The notes beneath the pieces are model-generated. The model was not told where the DNA came from. It searched no databases and saw nothing but the letters and a program-made list of their open reading frames with translations. 64,000 bases of DNA from Liolophura sinensis (Eukaryota; Mollusca; Polyplacophora; Chitonida; Chitonidae), in assembly GCF_032854445.1 (NCBI RefSeq), contig NC_088306.1:17329764-17393763 (forward strand), written 5' to 3'. A program made the position numbers and the translations under genes. Of the stretch, positions 22,570 through 34,700 are shown one piece after another. Every line of letters begins with the position of its first letter. Positions within the stretch are counted from its first letter, which is position 1.

Positions 22570-22720
22570 GGTGTGGGGGATTTATTTATTTAATTAATGC
22601 TAAATGCCGTACTTAAGAATATTTCACTCATTCAGCATTATAGTGAGTGGAAACTGGGCACAGCCCGGGGAAAAACCACGATCATCCACAGGTTGCTGAA
22701 AGAGCTTCTCACGTACGTAC
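22570..22720 (-). mobile_element. SINE copy, minus strand
   Basis: Tail TTTATTTATTTAATTAATGC, GAATATTTCACTCATTCAGC, CACAGCCCGGGGAAAAACC, ATCATCCACAGGTTGCTG. Confidence 0.8.
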
Positions 22721-23699
22721 GCTATAAGAGCAATAGTGTACCAAACATGTACCAGATATGTACACATTCTATTAAGTGTGCTAAATTTGCTAGGGCACAT
22801 TAACACGTGCCTTGGTGTACCTACACTTTAAATGTGTATTAATTTGCGTACACATAAACACATGCGTACAAAACAGTACAGATTCATTTTTTAGAGCATT
22901 TAAGTAAACGGAAACACACAGCTTCCGTTCTGAAAAACGTCAAATCTATGTAGAGAGAACTTAAATCCTAAACTTTTCTAGGAATCGCATCTTTGTATAT
23001 GTCGGATAACTTCTCCACTTAACCTCATTCCGGCTCCTTCGGAAATTCCTCATTTGGTACATGTGCGTTTGTAAACCTTGAGAGCAACTTTACCAGCAAA
23101 TTCCCACACGCGAGATCTTTGCCTGAATACAACACTTGACATCCAAATTAAACCTTGTTTGGAGTGATTCAGTCGGGCGTCTGAAAATAACTCTCCACCA
23201 TTATTTCCAAAAACCCGGAAAGTTCATCCGCTTCAAGCAGCTTTGCCTGCTATACCTGAACAGTGAAACACAGGTCATAAACAACGTAATAACGCTTGGG
23301 TTTAAGATCATACGGAAAAAAACGGGAATAAAGTAAGAAAAAAAAGGGAAAAAAAAGAATTTATATTCTATTGATACATTGGTGAAACGCATGGTAGTAA
23401 GGCTTGGGTTTAACGTTATAGCTTAAAGAAAGAAAACACGAAGAAAAACAGTATTTATATCCAACCTTCGTTTCAGAGGACACTCAGTGGATCTACACAA
23501 ATTCGTATCGAAATCGGACAACACGTGAAGCAGTTGTTGAATGGAAACCAACGACCAATCATAATCTAAGAAAATAGACTGTGCATAGGCGTTACAAACC
23601 GAACCGCATTGACCGGGAATCAACGCAAAACAAACGAGGCCTATGTCGTTAAATCAAAACAAATTAATAAACTCTTCATTTAAAATTCTTCAGATTTAG

Positions 23700-23950
23700 T
23701 TATTTGATTGGTGTTTAACGCTGTATAAATGAATATTTCACTTATACGACGGTGGCCAACATTGTGGTGGGAGGAAACCAGGTAGAGCCCGAGGGAAACC
23801 TATCCACAGCTTGCGGGTAGACCTTCCCACGCTCGGCCAGAGAAGAAGCCAACATGAACTGAGCTTGAACTCATAGGGAAGGTATTGGTGAGAAGCTCCT
23901 GTGTCATGGCGCCGCGCTGGCGTGCTATCCACCTCGGCTACAGAGACCCG
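23700..23950 (-). mobile_element. SINE copy with head, minus strand
   Basis: Nearly full length: 3' end TTATTTGATTGGTGTTTAAC at the left, core, and at the right the tRNA-like head in reverse (GCGCTGGCGTGCTATCC ... TCGGCTACAGAGACC). Confidence 0.85.
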
Positions 23951-24409
23951 CTTTAAAATGACGAGATGATGTTGGTTTAAACGGTGATTTTGTTTTTCAG
24001 ATTTATTTCAGGTTTTCATTTTGACTCCAGTCCACAACATGCAGTAGAAATGTATTAGCCCGTAATACTAATAAACTGAGTCAGACAAAAATCAATAAAC
24101 CCGTACTAGAATTACAGTGCCATGGATAGTATGTACAGCTATGGTTCAGCGCGCACTTGCTGTGCTGGCTTCGTAGACTGAGTCAGTATATAATATTTTG
24201 ATATATTATATGGGCGGGTCTGCTTGTCTTTTGATCTGATTCATACCTCTCGTTATCTCTCTAGGAATCAGTATAGTTTACGAAGTGAATTATGGAGGTC
24301 CGAAAGAAATCAGACGGGAATGGAAATCGGTCTTACTGCTACTGGCCTAGATGTATACATGATGATTCATTTATAGGTGTATTTGTTGGCAGACTTAAGG
24401 CTTCAGAGC

Positions 24410-24410
<1 letters not shown>

Positions 24411-24483
<73 letters not shown>
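24411..24483. repeat. (TA)n microsatellite
   Basis: An uninterrupted TA run of about 73 nt. Unlike the one at 30443 it is not flanked by inverted arms. Confidence 0.97.
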
Positions 24484-24486
<3 letters not shown>

Positions 24487-25194
24487 CTAATTAATGTTTA
24501 ACTCCATTTTCAAGAGTCTTTCACTTACAGGATAGCAATCAGTTTAATGATGGTAACACGAACGTCCAGTGGAAAACCACCACCCTTGGGAAAGTTACTA
24601 ACGAACTTCAGCATGTGTGACGTATAAATGTGAGCACCATTTTGATGGAACACAAGCGGTCTTCAACGAACGTTAGACTACAAAACGGCCACACATGCGT
24701 CGTTGACCAGTTAGGCCCATTATAAGTAAGGTCCCACGAACTGTGAGATCAAGAGTGAATCTACAAATTTGTGTCCTGTCTAAAGGCGGGACTGAACACT
24801 CCATCTGCTCGTTACCAGAGTAACTGTAGATATATCGAGACGCTCAACTTTAGTGGTTAGCCTTGGTAATAAACATGGTTCATTTCACTGTGAACGGTTT
24901 TAGCAGACCGCGTAGATGTTTACCGGATTGTTGTTGCTGTTTTTTCCTGACCTACATTGTCTGGCCGCAGGCGTTCTTATCTCTCCAGATTTTAGGTCCC
25001 AGTTTGTGAACTTACACACTGGCTCTTGTTCAACGTTCTGCTAAAGACACGTGTATACCAACCTTCATCCATTCTCACATTTACGGCGTCCTTCCGTTAA
25101 GAAGATACTTAGCAGCCTCTGCGAATACCTCTGGCAAGTTTCTAGTTGTCTTCTTTAGTCCAAACCTGACCTTCGCTGACCAAGTGCTCTATCA

Positions 25195-25412
25195 GCCTCT
25201 GGCGGATGACCGCTATCCTTTGACCAAAAAGGTTGCAGGTTCGAATCCAAGCTGGTTAGGTTGCGACTTTTAGTCAGGAGGTTTGCCAGGCACCAGGAAA
25301 GGTGTGTCGGTTTTCTCTGCGCCCGATTTCAGCCATTCACAGAGCTCACAGCCGAAACATGCGTGAAATATTCCAAAGTAGACCTGCCACGTAAAACAAG
25401 AATTCAATAAAT
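25195..25412 (+). mobile_element. tRNA-derived SINE, third type
   Basis: A GGTTCGAATCC B box in a tRNA-like head, followed by TTTTAGTCAGGAGG and a 3' end (GTGAAATATTCCAAAGTAGA ... AATTCAATAAAT) that resembles the tail of the common SINE. Confidence 0.65.
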
Positions 25413-25832
25413 TTTAACTGAGCTTATCCAAGTTATCTTTCTTTCCTCAGGAAAAAATCTTTCTCGTATAATATATACTAATTATGTAATATATTATTTA
25501 TTTATTTTTTTATTTGAATGTTGTTATCGCCGTATACTCAAGATTTTTCATCGGTAGAAGAAACTGGAGCGCTCCGGGGCGTAAACCATCGGCTTTTACA
25601 GATGGTCTTCAGTAAACGTTAAACTGTGCAAATGGTTATACGATTGATGTCAGCAGTTTAGTGTCCCACACTCAAAGAAATAGTCCGTTAAATTTGATAG
25701 AAAGTCTGTTGTTTCAGTGATGGTAGAATGTATTCTGTTATTGTTGCAGATTACTCTTTTGAAAATAGTACACACAGCTTGTAATGGACTAACAGAATAA
25801 TATGTTGAATATGATACAGTTGTATGTTATAA

Positions 25833-26068
25833 CAGCGGCCTCTGTGTCGCACAGTAATGACCCAGGATCCTCTCAGCAATGCAGTCGCTGTGAGTTCAAA
25901 TCCAGCTCATGATAGCTTCCTCTCCGGGCGTACGTCAGAAGGTCATGCAGCAATCTACGGATGGTTGTGAGTTTCCCCCAGGCTTTGTCCGGTTTCCTCC
26001 CACCATAATGCTGGCTGCCGTCGTATATTCTTGAGTACGGCGTAAAACACCAATCAAATAAATAAATC
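25833..26068 (+). mobile_element. SINE copy inside unit I
   Basis: Near-complete core and tail (ATGACCCAGGATCCTCTCAG to CACCAATCAAATAAATAAAT). Unit II has the same insertion but with its 5' part deleted (56455-56665). Confidence 0.85.
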
Positions 26069-26217
26069 AAATATATTATAACAATAACAGAATAGGTCTA
26101 CATTCTAGCATCACTCTCACAAGAGATTTTCTGTTGTGCTCTGTTGAGCTTAACAGATTATTCCTTTGAGTGTAAATACAGTGAGAGTAGGGGAATATTC
26201 AGTTCGGAACAATAACA

Positions 26218-26358
26218 GCATGGCTGTACGTGGGAAGGTTTGACAGCACCCTGCATACGGTCGTGGGTTTTCCGGTGTCCTCTCACCATAATGCTGGCCG
26301 CCGTAGTATAACTGAAATATTCTTCAGCACGGTGTAAAACACCAATTAAATAAATAAG
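26218..26358 (+). mobile_element. SINE fragment inside unit I
   Basis: GTACGTGGGAAGGTTTGACA, CCGCCGTAGTATAACTGAAA, AATTAAATAAATAAG. Matched at 56812-56960 in unit II. Confidence 0.8.
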
Positions 26359-27129
26359 CAAGACAACAGCATGCTTAGCAATTAATTGTCGGACGCGGAA
26401 TCTCCAGCTTATACCGGTATTCACTTAGACTCTCATGATGCAAATAGCAAACAGGAAACATATGTGGTAATAGCGATAAGAACCGGGGCTCGGCTCATGA
26501 AGTTTGGAGAGAATACGGACGTTACAGAATATGTGCTATATAACAGCGCATGACTGACTCAACTACATGGGTTTGCATTCCCGCGGAACGAGTGCAGTAT
26601 CGACACTGAGTAAGTATAAGCATAACCAGTATATGTACTGCTTTAATACCGTACCATGTGTTTGGATACAGGGTCGGCGTAAAGAAAAATCATAATTATA
26701 CAATCGATAAGAAGGTTAGATGACGGATGAAGATAATAGAGTTGCATATGAAGCCGAATTATCTACTGTGTATTCACAACTAGAACAGAGGTTGTGAAGT
26801 TAACAACCCGCTTCGGTAAGCGCACGTTTTAATTCTCCTCAGTGTGTCATGCGGAGCTGCGTAATATTTATAATAACTGGGATTGTAATTGTAATTAATG
26901 TGCGCGTGAACTTTTTTTAACTAGTAGGACGTGTCCTCGATCTAACAAAAGGTCGTGCGTTTGGTGCACGTGAGAACTGTAGCCATTTAGCGCAGGTTTC
27001 ATATAACACTCGTAATGTTGCGTGGACGTAACTATACCGTCGCCACTTAATGCACACTGCACACGTAGTTACATTATAGTTCAAGCAACGTACGTTACGA
27101 GCGCTTCGTTAAAGCGGATCCATTACGTT

Positions 27130-27475
27130 CAAGAGACTATCATCGTACCCAGACAGCTAGCCAGACAGTCTCACGTTATCATCATACTCAGGACTCCAAT
27201 AACCAGACAGTCTCAGGTTATCATCGTTCCCAGGACTTCAGCAGCCAGACAGTCTTAGGTTATCATCGTACCCAGGATTCCAACAACGAGACGGTCTTAG
27301 GCTGTCACCGTGCCGATGACTTCAACAACCAGACAGTCTTAGCTTATCATCGTACCCAGGACTTGCGCAGCCAGACAGTCTTAGGTTATCATCGTACCCA
27401 AGACTTCAGCAGTCAGACAGTCAGGTTATCATCGTTCCCAGGATTTCAACAACATGACACTATTAGTTGAACCAT
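27130..27475. repeat. 42-bp minisatellite in unit I
   Basis: About eight units of the type CCAGACAGTCTTAGGTTATC + ATCGTACCCAGGACTTCAAC AA. The counterpart is at 57600-57990. Confidence 0.88.
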
Positions 27476-28499
27476 CGTACTCAGGACTTCAATTAACACT
27501 GGATATTAGTTGTTCAGGCCAACGGAACACACAGAACGGATGTAGACAAATGATACAGGGCATGACCAAATATGAACTGTTCGAAATACATGAACACACA
27601 CAAAAGGTGTATCCTGATGGTACAGGGTCAGCTCTAGATATTAGCTGTTCAAGCCAACGGAACACAGAGAACGGATACAGACAACTGATATAGGGCCAAA
27701 TATTAACGGTTCGAACTAGGAGAAGACACGTAAAAAACTGGAGAAATGTGGCTGGGTCACAGCAAAATATTCACTGCTCAAGGGAGTTGAACACATGTAA
27801 TAGGTGCAGACAAAGGATATGTGCATAGACAAAGGCTGTAGGATCATCATGACATATAAGTGTTCTATTCATCTGTACACACAATAAGTGCATAGACAAA
27901 GGATGTGGGTGCAGAGCGATGTTGACGTAAGGCAATACCCTATAACGATGATAAAGGAGATACGTTGTTGTTCACTAAACACCCATATTTCATGTTCTAA
28001 AACAGAGTGAAAATACGGGTGTCTCAGTAGAAGATCAACAGTATACAAGGACTCAGTGGAACGAATCTCGCTCGATAAACAAATGCCATGTTATGCTGGC
28101 TACATATAGCTTGTTGTATTCTACGCCATTTGTGACATATATAATGAGGGGTGTATGGGCTGTATCTAGTTAGATGAGTAGGGCCTGCGGCAAGGAATGA
28201 GCTGTTCAGGTCTGGGTGCATTACCGCGTGAAGTCAATCCACCGAAGACTGCTGCAGTAACGCGTGTACAGATGTTAATCAAATGCCGCCGTATTTGACG
28301 TAGATGCCTCAGTACCGGGGGCACCGTGCTATATAGGTTACAATGAATCCAACGTTCTATGTGATGACTTAACGATTTTCGTTTTTGGTCATATGCTACA
28401 TAATGATACATATAAATCAAATGTCTGAGGTCTGTCTAAAAGCCCCAAAGTGAATATATCTTGGTACACGTAAACATGTATTTGCCCATACCCAGCTTA

Positions 28500-28607
28500 T
28501 GTGGTAACTATTTATTTATATGTCTGAGTGTTGCTTAACGCCATAGTCAAGCACTTTTCATTTATACGACAAGTACAATATTTTATTGTACGGCGTTATA
28601 CACCGAA

Positions 28608-28638
<31 letters not shown>

Positions 28639-28650
28639 ATATAAATTCAT
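28500..28650. repeat. SINE-tail-like fragment with (AAAT)n in unit I
   Basis: Contains CTGAGTGTTGCTTAACGCCA, a GGCGTTATACACC SINE-like end and about nine AAAT repeats (28606-28640). Counterpart at 58775-58895. Confidence 0.6.
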
Positions 28651-29064
28651 TTATATTTATTTGACAGCCATTTGACATTTTTTATTAATGGACAGCAGCC
28701 ATTTTTTCAGGTGAATACCACTGGAGTTTCCGGAGTACGCCGGCGACCTTAGGCAACTTTCCCACGTGTGACATGTTGGCGAAAAACAAGCTTTCATAAA
28801 TCGCTTATTGCCACAAAGGCCCCTTGAACAAATCATTATGAGGAATCTCAGAAATTCCATGTCCAAGAATAGGATTGAGCCCACGTTAGGGCGACTTAGG
28901 GATTTACCTGCGCACGATCACACGCCGCTCTCTGTGACTATATTTGAACGAAAAACTCCCAGATCGTTTATACTGGATATAACTGGATATACCGATGTCT
29001 ACAGGGGAAGAAAGGTAAAGACGGGTACTGAAAAAGAATGTTGCATGTTTAATGGTACTGAATT

Positions 29065-29480
29065 CAAAGCCACTGGCTTTACAACCTACTTTTTATTGTA
29101 ACGTCACTGGCTTCACAACCTGTTTTTGACTGTAATGCCACTGGCTTCACAGCCTGATTTGACTGTAATACCACTGGCTACACAACCTGATTTTGACTGT
29201 TATGCCACTGGCTTCACAACCTGCTGTTGACTGTTATGCCACTGGCTTCACAACCTGCTTTTGACTGTAATGCCACTGGTTTTAGAACATGCTTTTGACT
29301 GTAAGGCTCCTGGCTTCACAACCTCCTTTTGACTGTAATGCCACTGGTTTTACAACCTGCTTTTGACTGTAAGGCTCCTGAATTCACAACCTGCTTTTGA
29401 CTGTAATGCCATCAGCTACACAACCTGCTTTTGACTGTAATGCCAATGGTGTTACAACTGCAGCTTTATATTGACAGTAA
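29065..29480. repeat. 34-bp minisatellite in unit I
   Basis: About eleven units of CTGGCTTCACAACCTGCTTT + TGACTGTAATGCCA. The counterpart at 62710-63225 has more copies. Confidence 0.9.
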
Positions 29481-29611
29481 TGCCAAGTGCTGACTGCGAC
29501 AATCATCAAGGAGTGCATTAAAAACAATACCCACTCAGCATCACCTCAGTTTATTGTTCTGCAGAGCAGTTCTGTTCAAAAAAGCTTCCTTGTGTTGTCT
29601 AGCTGTGGTGT

Positions 29612-29848
29612 AAAGTGAGGGAGTAAAGAGAGCTATGCGAGGTAGTAAAGAGAGCTATGTGTGGGAGTAAAGAGAGCTATGCGAGGGAGTAAAGAGAGCC
29701 ATGCGAGGGAGTAAAGAAAGCTATGCGTGGGAGTAAAGAGAACTATGCGTGGGAGTAAAGAGAGCTGTGCAAGGGAGTAAAGAGAACTATGCGAGCGAGT
29801 AAAGAGAGCTATGCTAGCGAGTAAAGAAAGCTATGCGCAGCGCAGAGG
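29612..29848. repeat. 22-bp minisatellite in unit I
   Basis: About eleven units of GGGAGTAAAGAGAGCTATGC GA. The matching place in unit II (about 63370-63392) has a single unit. Confidence 0.92.
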
Positions 29849-30424
29849 TGTTGAACCTTCATTGGTCTCAACGTACAGCGCGACACATACCATCTTTTAC
29901 AAGTCTACGCCATTGCGTAAAAGCATAGGGACTATACAGATCTCTACTTGAGGTGCTATAATGTCTTCTGATAGCGTATACATGAAGCCATATTTTTTAC
30001 ATTCATGCATGTGGTCTGCTAACCAGACCAAAGAATTCGTTTGTTTCTTGTTTTTTGTGTTTACATGAAGATTTAATATCAACAGCATTCCCACCAATCA
30101 ATTCACGACGATGTCTCCTTGTAATAGGCTGGTCCATCTTCTGAAATATTAATAGCCCTGTATATGTTAATGGAACAGCGGCCATGTCGAAGACACCAAG
30201 CATAACGTACGCCCCGCCCAGTCACACTATACTGGCCCTCCGGTACTTACGCAGCCAGTATGCTCTCAACATCCAGTCACGGAGGTACCAAAATTGCTCT
30301 ACGGGATTCAGCAGGATTCATTACGCGTAAGAATATTTTCGCAGATATTTTGCTGGACAGTTGTGGGAGAGGGTAGAGAGCAGTGGGTAGGTGTTGCCTT
30401 GAAGAACGGTCTACTTTTAGACCG

Positions 30425-30440
30425 CCCTTTTAGTCCATGT

Positions 30441-30516
<76 letters not shown>

Positions 30517-30532
30517 ACATGGACTAAAAGGG
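30425..30532. repeat. Perfect 108-bp palindrome: inverted arms around (TA)36
   Basis: CCCTTTTAGTCCATGTTG (30425-30442), 72 nt of TA repeat (30443-30514), then the exact reverse complement of the left arm (30515-30532). The whole segment can extrude as one hairpin. Adjacent bases do not pair. Confidence 0.97.
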
Positions 30533-30919
30533 ATACTTACATTTGTATACTATAATAACCAAAGCACGGGTGTAGTTTAGAAATGCGTGTCAGTGTGTTT
30601 TGAGGTAAGCGGCTAGTGTGTCATAGTGACGGCATCAGCGAGGTCTGCGGGAGTGACATGTCAAAGTTAAGGCGGATACTGTCTGACTGTGGAATGTGCA
30701 TGCCTCGGGAAGACAATCTGCATCTAAACAATCTGCATCTAAAGTGCACTCTTTGCATATACTCAAGAAGACCAGCACAGACGTGGTAAGAAGAGAAGCC
30801 TCCCTTGTGCCAACTGAACCATGCCCGTTACTCTTCCAAACAAGTGCTAATGTTAAGGACTGTGCATCGTGGAACCAGATAGGGGAAGGGAGCAACGTTA
30901 TGGATACCTTCGGGATATA

Positions 30920-31636
30920 GAAGCTGTCAGTTATGCATAATGTATGCTCATATTAGTTATGCTCGTCACACTCTGGTTTGCAAAGCCAGACCCGTCCAAG
31001 TGGAATATATGTACTTATTGATTTACTTTTTTCTCTCTATTTGTATATTGTACTGATTTAGACGAATACTGGAGTTGAAAAGTAACAAATATGATTGTGG
31101 TCAGGTTTATTTAAAGGCCTCGAGGAATCACCGTTCTGCACCTTGGAACAAATAGCAAAATTGATGATGAATCCATTGTTCATGTTAAAAAAAAGGCCTT
31201 TCGGCTAAGCCAGCGTCGAACTCTACCAGACGATCTGATTGGTCTAACGACATTCGGCCTGAGGGAGAAATCATGTCACATGGGTTCCGCACGCGAGGGC
31301 CAAGAATGGAAAATTTTACAATGTCACGATCAAACCGACCTTTTGCTCACCCCAATATTTCTCCTGAAATGCCAACAAAGAGGAAATAAAACTCGGCTAG
31401 ACAAAGGCAGGTTTGTAACAGTGATCTACTTGCCGTTCTTTCTACACACAAAACCCGATAAACTAGTCCGAGCAAGTCATCGCCCGAGTAGTCACGATAT
31501 TTTTTTAAAACCGTCCTGCGGAAAATTGTCAATCGCTGATTGGTGGCCATGTTAACTTTTGTGGATAAATTTTATTCTGTTAATAGAGAAGAACGGAGTT
31601 GTACTGGACTGATTCTACAGGTGACCGACCCTAGTG
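30920..31636 (+). promoter_or_regulatory. 5' flank of gene B (promoter region inferred)
   Basis: About 700 bp between unit I and the start codon. No convincing TATA box or other element stands out. A CTACAG at about 31615-31620 could be an acceptor for a 5' UTR exon. The promoter role is inferred only from position. Confidence 0.35.
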
Positions 31637-31778
31637 ATGGACGTACACAAAGAAGAACCGAGTAAAGTCAGGCCAGAATGGGGGAAGAAAATCGACTTTC
31701 TCTTCGTGACGGTGGGAAGTAGCGTGGGACTCGGCAATGTCTGGAGGTTCCCCTACATATGCTACCGTAATGGAGGAG
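31637..31778 (+). CDS. Gene B exon 1 (N-terminus, TM1)
   Basis: ATG at 31637 opens [20 protein letters not shown], then the TM1 signature [18 protein letters not shown]; donor GGAG|GTAAGA, phase 1. This start gives an N-terminus of normal SLC6 length. Confidence 0.93.
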
Positions 31779-34700
31779 GTAAGAAGTATTATTTATTTAT
31801 TTATTATTTATCTACATATCTATTGTCGAAATGATTTAATCTAGATGATTAGGTTTGTCAGGTACCTTCACCTACAGATACATGACACACCGCTGGGCTC
31901 AATGCCGAAACCAGACCAGCGATTGCTGGATTTGAACAGTCGACTTCTTTTCTCAAGGGATTTTCGTTTGTATAAACAACTCATTATACCACTGGTACTC
32001 GACCAGCGAGGGTATAACTGTTGGAATACACATGCACGTAAAGTTAGCTTAGGGTAAATTATGATTGCCACTGGTTACTCATTTCTGTGCCGCTTCGGTG
32101 GCCTAATGGTTAGAGCGTCCACCTTGAAGTCGGGAGGCCCGGGATCAAACCCAGATCGGGCCATACCAAAGACCGAAAATGGCACTTGTTGCGGACTCGC
32201 TTGTCGCTCAGCACTCAGAGGTTAGAACAAGGAAACATGACTGGTTGTCAGTGTAATGTGAATGGGCAGCATGGACTCGCTCTGAAACAAGAAGACACAG
32301 TATATGTACACACACCTAATGGCCGCTTCATCGTTATATGACTAAACAATTTTTTAAGTACGTCGTCAACCCCAGTTATACATACATATACTCATTTCTG
32401 ACGTATTTCCAAATCTAAATGGTATATTAATTTTACGTAATTAGGTATTGGAGTTAGGAATATTGGATGCATTAGGAATATTTCATTGGATGCTCTGCCT
32501 CTGCAAGACTGGTCTGACCAATCAGAATTTCGCATCGGGCATTTCAAATTTGAAATCATGAACCTTATGACGTGAGTCTTCACAGGAAGAACACGGCCAC
32601 GTAAAACGTTAGGGTCGCCGTCTGAACGCAGACAGTAGATCACATTGTTTTTGGCATGTATATTCGTCCATACCTCCTCTGTAAAGCGAAAAGCGTCATA
32701 CTCGAGTATAAGAAGTACAAAAAACAAGATCTTATAGAATTTATTAAAGTTGCTCAGAAATGATTAAATGTCTACTACAGTGTGAACAATATAAGCTTTT
32801 AATCTACGATCACCACAAACTGCACTAGTTCGACCTCTCACAACAACAGCTGTTAGGCAACAGCTGTGAAACTACCGATGTATTTTATCTGGCTGCTGAC
32901 AACAACAATATAGACCGAAGTGAAACACTTTGGATTAATGCTTTTTTTGGAAGAATTTTTTTTTTTTAATTAAAGATTCATATACATGATACGATCGAGG
33001 ATCTAGCTGTTGTGTGGCATGGAGACAAAAATAATGTTCCGTGTAATGGCGCGTATGTGTATGAGGCTGCTATTGTTGCATACGGCGTTCATTTACACAC
33101 ATATATTTTTTTTACTAAGGCAACAACACTGAAGAGCCTAAAGCGGATCTCTTCTCGAATGTTCCTGATTTTGATCTGGAGCAATTCAGTGGGTGGATGA
33201 ATGCATGGAATCATCTGGCTTCCATAGATTATGATCATAGAGAATATCACATGCATGAATTCACCTCTCGCCCACCGCCAGTTACACCCCAACCAGGATA
33301 AGCTTCCTTATTCCTTGTTCCTAAATATCAAATCAAATAATAACAAGCCTGTACAACATATTATTATGCCGTGAAAATTCGGAGACTAGTTTGTTCGCTT
33401 CAAAAGAGCACACAATAAAGCCATGATTACTCAACGGCGCAGAGCCACCCGTTACTGTTCAGAAAGGTACAAAACCTGGATATACTGTGAGGCAGGTACT
33501 CTCTAGGCACACTGTGCGGCAGGTGCTCCATAGGCATACTGTAAGACAAGTGCTCCATAGACATACTGTCAGACAGGTGCCCTTAAACATACTATGATCG
33601 AGTGCTCCCCAGGCATGCTGTGAGACAGGTACTCCCTGGGAATACTGTGAGGCAGGTGCTTCTTAGGCATACTGTGAGGCAGGTGCCCCCTAGGCATACT
33701 GCGAAGCAGGTGCTCCTTATGCATACTGTGAGACAGGTGCTCCTTAGCCATACTGTGAGACAGGTGCTCCCCAGGCATACTGTGAGGCTGGTGCTCCTTA
33801 GGCATGCTGTAAGACAGAAGCTCAATGGGCACACTGTGAGACAGGTGCTCCCCAGGCATACTGTGAGGCTGGTGCTCCTTAGGCATGCTGTAAGACAGAA
33901 GCTCAATGGGCACACTGTGAGGCAGGTGCTCCCCAGGAATACTATGAGGCAGGTGCTCCCCAGGCATACTATGAGGCAGGTGCTCCCCAGGCATACTATG
34001 AGGCAGGTGCTCCTTAGGCATACTATGAGGCAGGTTTTCCTTAGCCATACTGTGAGGCAGGTGCTCCTTAGGCATACTGTGAGACAGGTGCTCCCCAGGC
34101 ATACTATGAGGCTGGTGCTCCTTAGGCATGCTGTAAGACAGAAGCTCAATGGGCACACTGTGAGGCAGGTGCTCCCCAGGCATACTATGAGGCAGGTGCT
34201 CCCCAGGCATACTATGAGGCAGGTGCTCCTTAGCCATACTGTGAGGGAGGTGCTCCCTAGGCATACTGTGAGGCAGGTGCTCACCAGGCATGCAGTGAGG
34301 CAGGAGCTCACCAGGTATACTGTGGGAAAGGTGTGCCCTAGGCATAATGCGATACAAGTGTTACCTAAGCATACTGTGTGGCAGGTGGTCCCTAGACATA
34401 CTGCGAGATAGGTGCTTCCCATGCATACTGCGAGACAGGTACTCTCGAGGCATACTGTGAGGCAGGTGTTCCCTATGCATACTGCGAGACAGGTACTCTT
34501 GAGGCACACTGAAGGCTCCACAGGCATCACAGGTGCCCTTAGACATACTGTGATCGGGTGCTCCCTAGGCATACTGTGAGACAGGTACTCCCTAGTGATA
34601 CTATGAGGCAGGTGCTTCTTAGGCAAACCGTGAGGCAGGTGCTCCCTAGGCATACTGCGAGGCAGGTGCCCCCTTATGAATACTGTGAAACAGGTGCTCC

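Larger units (their letters stand above)
13191..25484. other. Intergenic stretch between gene A and duplicated unit I
   Basis: No gene recognised. The stretch is made of SINEs, two related MITE-like pieces, minisatellites, a deleted Naiad element and unassigned AT-rich sequence (for example 14771-16144, 16852-17600, 22721-23700, 23951-25194). All ORFs are short and unconserved in appearance. Confidence 0.6.
25485..30919 (+). repeat. Segmental duplication, unit I
   Basis: Aligns in order and in the same orientation with 56215-63795. Landmarks in both: TTTGAATGTTGTTATCGCCG at the start, two SINE remnants, a 42-bp minisatellite, GAGGAATCTCAGAAATTCCA, a 34-bp minisatellite, GAGGTGTTGAACCTTCATTG, and CCTTCGGGATAT at the end. 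Unit I lacks the Naiad insertion and has a ~650-bp segment (30087-30738) that unit II lacks. Divergence is obvious, so the event is not recent. Confidence 0.92.

Noticed and set aside
33569-34653. Long ORFs on both strands (262-353 codons)
   Set aside because: They are by-products of the 27-bp minisatellite unit being divisible by three; no domain, inside an intron.
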